This document shows, in pieces, positions 60,112-64,000 of a DNA stretch of 64,000 bases; positions within the stretch are counted from its first letter, which is position 1, and each line of letters opens with the position of its first letter. The notes below the pieces were generated by a model. That model saw nothing but the letters and a program-made list of their open reading frames with translations, ran no database searches and was not told the origin of the DNA. The stretch covers positions 1 through 64,000 of the forward strand of contig NZ_JAAQWN010000008.1 of assembly GCF_012985465.1 (NCBI RefSeq). Reading direction: 5' to 3'. This DNA is from Pseudomonas sp. WS 5079. GTDB lineage: Bacteria > Pseudomonadota > Gammaproteobacteria > Pseudomonadales > Pseudomonadaceae. A program made the translations under genes and the position numbers.

Positions 60112-60561
60112 ATGATGAACGACGGTAAAGAGTGGCAAGACGCACTTCCCGAGTTCCTCCTGGAGGCAGAAATGCTGCTGGCCAAGTCAGAGGAATGCCT
60201 GAGCCACCTGCATTTGATCCGCAACGATAACGACGCCATCGATTGCATGAAAAGCAGCTTGGTCAAACTTGCCGAAAAAGCCGATGCCATGGCGCTGCCA
60301 GCCATTGGCAATTTTTCCCGGCACATCCAGGACCTGATCAGCAACGCCCAAAGCCCGATGCAACTCCACGACGCGGCACTTGCCGCCCTGCATGACTGCC
60401 TGACGCTACTGGCCTGGCAGTTGGAATTGATCGATATCAAGACCGGTAAACTCAGCCTGGATGACGCCGAGCAAACCATCTTGATTGAAACCGTTGCCCA
60501 GCAGATTCCCCAGAAGGACGCTGGCACGCACTTTCGCCAATCCTTGCACTGCGCCTCCTAA
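60112..60561 (+). CDS. Helical protein of unknown function, weakly Hpt-like
   Basis: A 149-residue, predicted all-helical protein: ALPEFLLEAEMLLAKSEECLSHLHLI, DCMKSSLVKLAEKADAMALPAIGNFSRHIQDLI, and a C-terminal helical half. The pattern of a helix pair around MKSSLVKLAEKADAMALPAI faintly recalls histidine phosphotransfer (Hpt) domains, but the H-x-x-K-G core is not present, so any phosphotransfer role would be lost or different. GGAG lies six bases before the first of two ATGs. It sits between cheV and a two-component pair, which suggests signalling, but I do not recognise the family. Confidence 0.65.
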   Translation: MMNDGKEWQDALPEFLLEAEMLLAKSEECLSHLHLIRNDNDAIDCMKSSLVKLAEKADAMALPAIGNFSRHIQDLISNAQSPMQLHDAALAALHDCLTLLAWQLELIDIKTGKLSLDDAEQTILIETVAQQIPQKDAGTHFRQSLHCAS

Positions 60562-60893
60562 ACCTTTCGTGCGATTAAGCCAGGCCGCCAGCGGGCGACC
60601 AACTAAGTCTGCGGAAGGTATTTAGCCAGCCAACTATCAATAAGCCTGTATTGGTAATAACGATGCAAGTCTCGTTTAATAGTACAACTTGAGCTCGCTG
60701 AACTAAGTACTGCACAGGCGACCAACGGTAATTGTTGGTGGTACTATTACCGCGCTCGACGTGGCTGCCCCAGATGTAAGAAAATCCGAGAAGCCCCTCG
60801 AACCAACACCCAACTCACTCGCTTTCCAAACAGAGCCCGGCCAGCGGTCATGACCGGTCTACCCGCAGCGAACCTCCATCGGCTCCATCTGCT
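60562..60893. other. Intergenic region before the NarX-type kinase
   Basis: About 330 bases without a supported gene. It is AT-richer than its surroundings, and contains CCAACGGTAATTGTTGG (60722-60738), an inverted repeat with 7-base arms around TAA, and further GGTAAT/ATTACC words. A promoter or small RNA could lie here; nothing firm can be assigned. Confidence 0.45.
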
Positions 60894-61787
60894 ATGTACG
60901 CCAGCCCCAAGTCACTTATCGCCAGGTTCGTCTCCCCGGGCACTACCCGTTGGGTCACGCTTGGCCTGTGCCTGTGCGCGACCCTGGTCAGCCTGTGGGT
61001 GTATGCCCACGAAGCGCCGCTGCCGATATTTTTGCTGCTGCTCAACCTCGCCGCCCTGGCCGCAGCGGGCCTGCAGCGATGGCGCTCGCGTAAATCGATC
61101 AAGTTCCAGCCCCAGGAGTTGGCCGACCGCCTGTTGCAGGTCCAGGAAAACGAGCGTCATCGCCTCAGCCGCGAATTGCACGACGATATCGGCCAATTGC
61201 TGACCGCCGCCAAGCTGCAAAGCGATTGGCTGCAGCGCCGCCTCCCGAAAGAATTGCAGGAACAGTGCGGCGTACTGTGCAACACCCTCAACGAAACCCT
61301 GGCCAAAGTGCGCGACGTGTCGGCCATTCTCAACCCACGGCAACTCACCAGCCTGGGCCTGGAAGCGAGCCTGCGCGCGCACCTGCTCAAGACCCTGGAA
61401 AACACCCCGGTGCACTGGAGCCTGGAATGCCAGCAACGCCTGACCGGGATTCCGGAAGAGATGGCCGTGGCAGCCTTCCGTATTACCCAGGAGGCCGTGA
61501 CCAACATGCTGCGCCACGCCCAGGCGCGCAACCTGCTGGTGCGCCTGCGACGCTTGCCCCAGGGGCTCTCGCTGTTTATCAGCGATGACGGCCAGGGCTT
61601 CTCGCCCGCCACCGACCCAGGCCTTGCAGGGCAAAGCGGGATGGCGGGCATGTCCGAGCGCATTGATCAACTGGGCGGCCTGCTGACGGTCAATAGCCAA
61701 CCCGGCTTTGGCACGCGGATCGAAGCGCTGTTCCCCTGGGCGCCGCGCACCCTCGAGCGGGCCAGTCCCCCTAAGGTTCTAGAGTGA
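60894..61787 (+). CDS. Sensor histidine kinase, NarX/HisKA_3 type
   Basis: A 297-residue kinase with two N-terminal membrane segments (about 19-38 and 43-60) and almost no periplasmic part. The dimerisation helix carries the phospho-acceptor in RHRLSRELHDDIGQLLTAAKLQ (about residue 100), followed by an HATPase domain with RITQEAVTNMLRHAQA, SDDGQGF and GMAGMSERIDQLGGLL. Without a sensory domain the signal may be membrane-derived or intracellular. It overlaps the response regulator gene by four bases. Confidence 0.85.
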   Translation: MYASPKSLIARFVSPGTTRWVTLGLCLCATLVSLWVYAHEAPLPIFLLLLNLAALAAAGLQRWRSRKSIKFQPQELADRLLQVQENERHRLSRELHDDIGQLLTAAKLQSDWLQRRLPKELQEQCGVLCNTLNETLAKVRDVSAILNPRQLTSLGLEASLRAHLLKTLENTPVHWSLECQQRLTGIPEEMAVAAFRITQEAVTNMLRHAQARNLLVRLRRLPQGLSLFISDDGQGFSPATDPGLAGQSGMAGMSERIDQLGGLLTVNSQPGFGTRIEALFPWAPRTLERASPPKVLE

Positions 61788-62443
61788 CCTGCAATTTACT
61801 CCTGGTAGATGACCACGCACTGATCCGCGCCGGCGTGCGCGCGCTGATCCTCGACATCCCCGGCTATGCGGTGATTGGCGAAGCCAACGACGGCGCGCAA
61901 GTGCTCGCACAATTCGACGCCTTGCAGCCCGATATCGTCCTGCTGGATTTGTCGATGAAGCACACCAGCGGCCTGGATGCGCTGCAGCAACTCAAGCACG
62001 CCTACCCCAAGAGCAAGGTGCTGATCCTTTCGATGCACACCGACCCGCAATTGATCATGCGGGCCCTGGAGGCCGGTGCCCACGGCTACCTGCTCAAGGA
62101 CACCACCGCCAATGAGCTGGAACACGCGCTGCTGGCACTGCGCAACAACGAGCGCTACCTGAGCCCGGCGATCGCCCACACGGTGATCAACCAGGCCTTG
62201 ATCCACAGCCAGTCCCACCCGGCACCTCCTACACAGCGCCACAACCTGACGGCACGCCAGCTGGAAATCCTGCGCCTGATCGTGCGCGGCAAGTCCACCC
62301 GGGAAATCGCCCACGGCCTGGGCCTGAGTATCAAGACCGTGGAAGCCCACCGCTCGCAGATCATGAAGCGCTTGCAGATTTTCGATGTGGCCGGCCTGGT
62401 GCTGTTTGCCGTGCGCGAACAAATCATCAGCCTGGACGATTAG
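61784..62443 (+). CDS. LuxR/NarL-family response regulator
   Basis: A 219-residue regulator. Receiver domain (1-120) with VDDHALIRAGV, the phospho-acceptor aspartate in IVLLDLSMKHTSGLDAL (residue 56) and a K in GYLLKDTTANELE. Helix-turn-helix (about 155-210): LTARQLEILRLIVRGKSTREIAHGLGLSIKTVEAHRSQIMKRL. Partner of the kinase just upstream. Its 3' end overlaps the convergent lipid kinase gene by 17 bases. Targets are unknown. Confidence 0.87.
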   Translation: MTCNLLLVDDHALIRAGVRALILDIPGYAVIGEANDGAQVLAQFDALQPDIVLLDLSMKHTSGLDALQQLKHAYPKSKVLILSMHTDPQLIMRALEAGAHGYLLKDTTANELEHALLALRNNERYLSPAIAHTVINQALIHSQSHPAPPTQRHNLTARQLEILRLIVRGKSTREIAHGLGLSIKTVEAHRSQIMKRLQIFDVAGLVLFAVREQIISLDD

Positions 62444-63329
62444 CCAGCAACGGCGAATCCACCGGCAAGTGCACCTGCAAGGCCTTGGGCAAGGCGCAAA
62501 AACGCAGGTCATCGCCTTTGAGCGGCTCGCCATCGAGGTTGATGTCCAACCCTTCGGCCACCTTGATCTCCACCCACGGCAGGCGTGCCCGTACGAACAG
62601 GTTGTCCAGGCCCCAGCCGTCGGTCATCAGGCTGCGCAAGGTGCCGACCACTTCCTGGGGCGCGGGCAGGATGCTGATATCCAGCAGGCCATCATCGGCC
62701 AGGGCGCCCGGGCACAGCTCATGCCCGCCCCCGGCCTGGCGACCGTTGCCGATGCCCAGGGCCAGCAACTCGCCGCGCCAATGGAAGTCCGGGCCCACCA
62801 GTTCCCCATAGGCGGCCCGCAGCTCGCTGAAACGCGACAGGCCGGTGAACAGATAGGCCGCGCCACCCAATACCTTTTTCAGGTCTTCGGAGGTGTTGGC
62901 GGTAACCTGGCTGCCAAAGCCGCCGGTGGCCATATTGAGGAACACCTGCCCGCCCACCTCCCCCAGGTCGATGGCTTGCGGCGCCACGTCCAGCAGCTCC
63001 AGCGCCAGGCGCGGCTCCAGCGGCACCCCGGCCGCCCGGGCGAAGTCATTGGCGGTGCCCAGGGGCATCAGCACCAGGCTGGCGTCAGTCTTGGCGCGTG
63101 CCATGGCCTCGGCCACGTCGCGCAAGGTGCCGTCGCCGCCGCCCGCGATCAGGCGTGTGTAGCCGGCATCCAGGGCTTCACCTACCAGGCGCTGGGCATC
63201 GCCGCCCTCCCAGGTGACACGCACCGCCAGCTCCCACCCCTGCTCGCGCTTGCCTTGCACTGCCGCCCGCACGTCTTCGTTGAGGGCTTGCTTGCCGTGC
63301 AGAATCAACAGTGCCTTGGGTTTGCTCAT
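62427..63329 (-). CDS. yegS: Lipid kinase, YegS/DagK family
   Basis: A 300-residue diacylglycerol-kinase-like enzyme. The ATP site GGGDGTL (about residue 63) with MPLGTANDFARAAGVP, and the C-terminal domain with GNGRQAGGGHELCPGALADDGLLDISIL and NLDGEPLKGDDLRF, are typical of YegS, a phosphatidylglycerol or diacylglycerol kinase. GGAG precedes the ATG. It is convergent with the response regulator gene. Confidence 0.87.
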   Translation of the reverse strand: MSKPKALLILHGKQALNEDVRAAVQGKREQGWELAVRVTWEGGDAQRLVGEALDAGYTRLIAGGGDGTLRDVAEAMARAKTDASLVLMPLGTANDFARAAGVPLEPRLALELLDVAPQAIDLGEVGGQVFLNMATGGFGSQVTANTSEDLKKVLGGAAYLFTGLSRFSELRAAYGELVGPDFHWRGELLALGIGNGRQAGGGHELCPGALADDGLLDISILPAPQEVVGTLRSLMTDGWGLDNLFVRARLPWVEIKVAEGLDINLDGEPLKGDDLRFCALPKALQVHLPVDSPLLANRPG

Positions 63330-63416
63330 GGGGTGAAGCTCCTATCTTTGGAGGGGACCTGAGGGATGTTGACCTTCAGCAGTCAGAAAAAAGCCATTGG
63401 GCTGTAAATTAATTCT

Positions 63417-64000
63417 TCAGCCCAACACTTCACTCAGGGGAATGAAATTCACCCGGTCACCGATGGCCAAGGTGCTGCCCTCCCGTACTTCCACCAAACC
63501 CTCGGCCCAGGCGGCGCTGCGCAATACACCAGAACTCTGGTTCTGGTAGATCACCGCCCGCCCTTGCTCCAGGCGCCCGCGCAGGTATTCGCGACGGTTG
63601 CCCGGCTTGGCCCAGACGAACCCTACCGGCACCTCGAAACGCAGGGGCTGCACCACCTCGACCCCCTGGCGGCGCAACAGGTATGGCCGTGCCAACAGGG
63701 CGAACGTGACCAGGGTGGACGCCGGGTTCCCCGGCAGACCGATCACCGGCACGCCGCGAAAGTGGCCGAAAGTCAGCGGTTTGCCAGGCTTGATCGCCAG
63801 CTTCCACAAGGCCAGTTCGCCCTCCTCGCGCAGTGCGATACCGAGGAAATCCGCCTCTCCCACCGAGACCCCGCCGGTGGACAAAATCAGGTCCACCGAA
63901 CCCAGTGCGCCGAGGCGGGTACGGGTCAGTTCCAGGTCATCGGGCAGGATACCCGCGTCGATCACCTCGCAACCCAGGCGTTGCAACCAGCTGCACAACA
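63417..64000 (-). CDS. moeA: Molybdopterin molybdenumtransferase MoeA (5' part beyond the window)
   Basis: The C-terminal half, at least 194 residues, of MoeA, which inserts molybdate into adenylylated molybdopterin. Visible: LSTGGVSVGEADFLG, the ATP/MPT-AMP region KLAIKPGKPLTFG, VIGLPGNPASTLVTF and the C-terminal barrel domain. The reading frame runs off the right edge; the true start is outside. In P. aeruginosa a second moeA (moeA2) lies near yegS, so this may be that paralogue. Confidence 0.9.
   Translation of the reverse strand, partial: LCSWLQRLGCEVIDAGILPDDLELTRTRLGALGSVDLILSTGGVSVGEADFLGIALREEGELALWKLAIKPGKPLTFGHFRGVPVIGLPGNPASTLVTFALLARPYLLRRQGVEVVQPLRFEVPVGFVWAKPGNRREYLRGRLEQGRAVIYQNQSSGVLRSAAWAEGLVEVREGSTLAIGDRVNFIPLSEVLG

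Noticed and set aside
59843..60115. 90-codon open frame upstream of the helical unknown
   Set aside because: No ribosome site, no similarity, and it overlaps the likely promoter region.

Overview
The window comes from a fluorescent Pseudomonas, most likely of the P. fluorescens group. The reasons are high GC content, a pyoverdine locus (PvdL, PvdG, PvdS, PvdH, an MbtH-like protein and the FpvGHJK-CDEF iron-release operon), an acyclic-terpene (atu) operon, and many Pseudomonas-type REP elements paired as hairpins. The species assignment is inference from gene content and remembered homologues; no search was run. Layout: (1) 1-370 is the leader and triple promoter of an rRNA operon that reads leftward out of the window. 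(2) 0.5-11.9 kb holds general genes: an RhtA-type exporter, two small lipoproteins, a TetR/SDR pair, an isomerase, an M24B peptidase, a cysteine desulfurase, the methanesulfonate genes msuD-msuC-sfnR and a VOC protein. (3) 12.1-18.3 kb is fpvGHJKCDEF, an eight-gene, mostly overlapping operon for reducing ferripyoverdine and importing the iron. (4) 18.3-20.7 kb has repeats, then mbtH and pvdH. (5) 20.7-27.2 kb has a periplasmic amidase, a two-component system (dsbRS-like) and the divergent dsbD-dsbE-dsbG operon. (6) 27.2-30.6 kb is an unrecognised 1124-residue tandem-repeat protein whose 3' end lies on a ten-cytosine tract. (7) 30.8-46.7 kb is the pyoverdine chromophore synthetase pvdL (4314 aa), the thioesterase pvdG, the divergent sigma factor pvdS, and an IucB-type acetyltransferase (PvdY_II-like). 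(8) 46.7-56.7 kb has a lone periplasmic binding protein, then atuR divergent from atuABCDEF. (9) 56.8-64 kb has a DEDDh exonuclease, ppnP, a MOSC protein, cheV, a helical unknown, a NarX-type two-component pair, a YegS-type lipid kinase and the 3' part of moeA, cut by the window edge. How the parts work together: PvdS is read from a sigma-70 promoter overlapped by a Fur box. Five PvdS-type -35/-10 elements (TAAAT, TAATT or TAACT, then 16 bases, then CGT) sit upstream of fpvG, mbtH, pvdH, pvdG-pvdL and the acetyltransferase. This links synthesis of the precursor (PvdH makes 2,4-diaminobutyrate), chromophore assembly (PvdL with MbtH and PvdG), probable acetylation of hydroxyornithine, and recovery of iron from the returned siderophore (FpvG to FpvF). 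The atu genes form the geranyl/citronellyl-CoA branch of terpene degradation, probably repressed by AtuR at two mirror-image sites between atuR and atuA. The observations most worth a second look are the repeat protein with its homopolymeric frameshift tract, the set of PvdS promoters including variant forms, the catalytically altered SDR, and the palindromic or direct-repeat operators next to several regulators.
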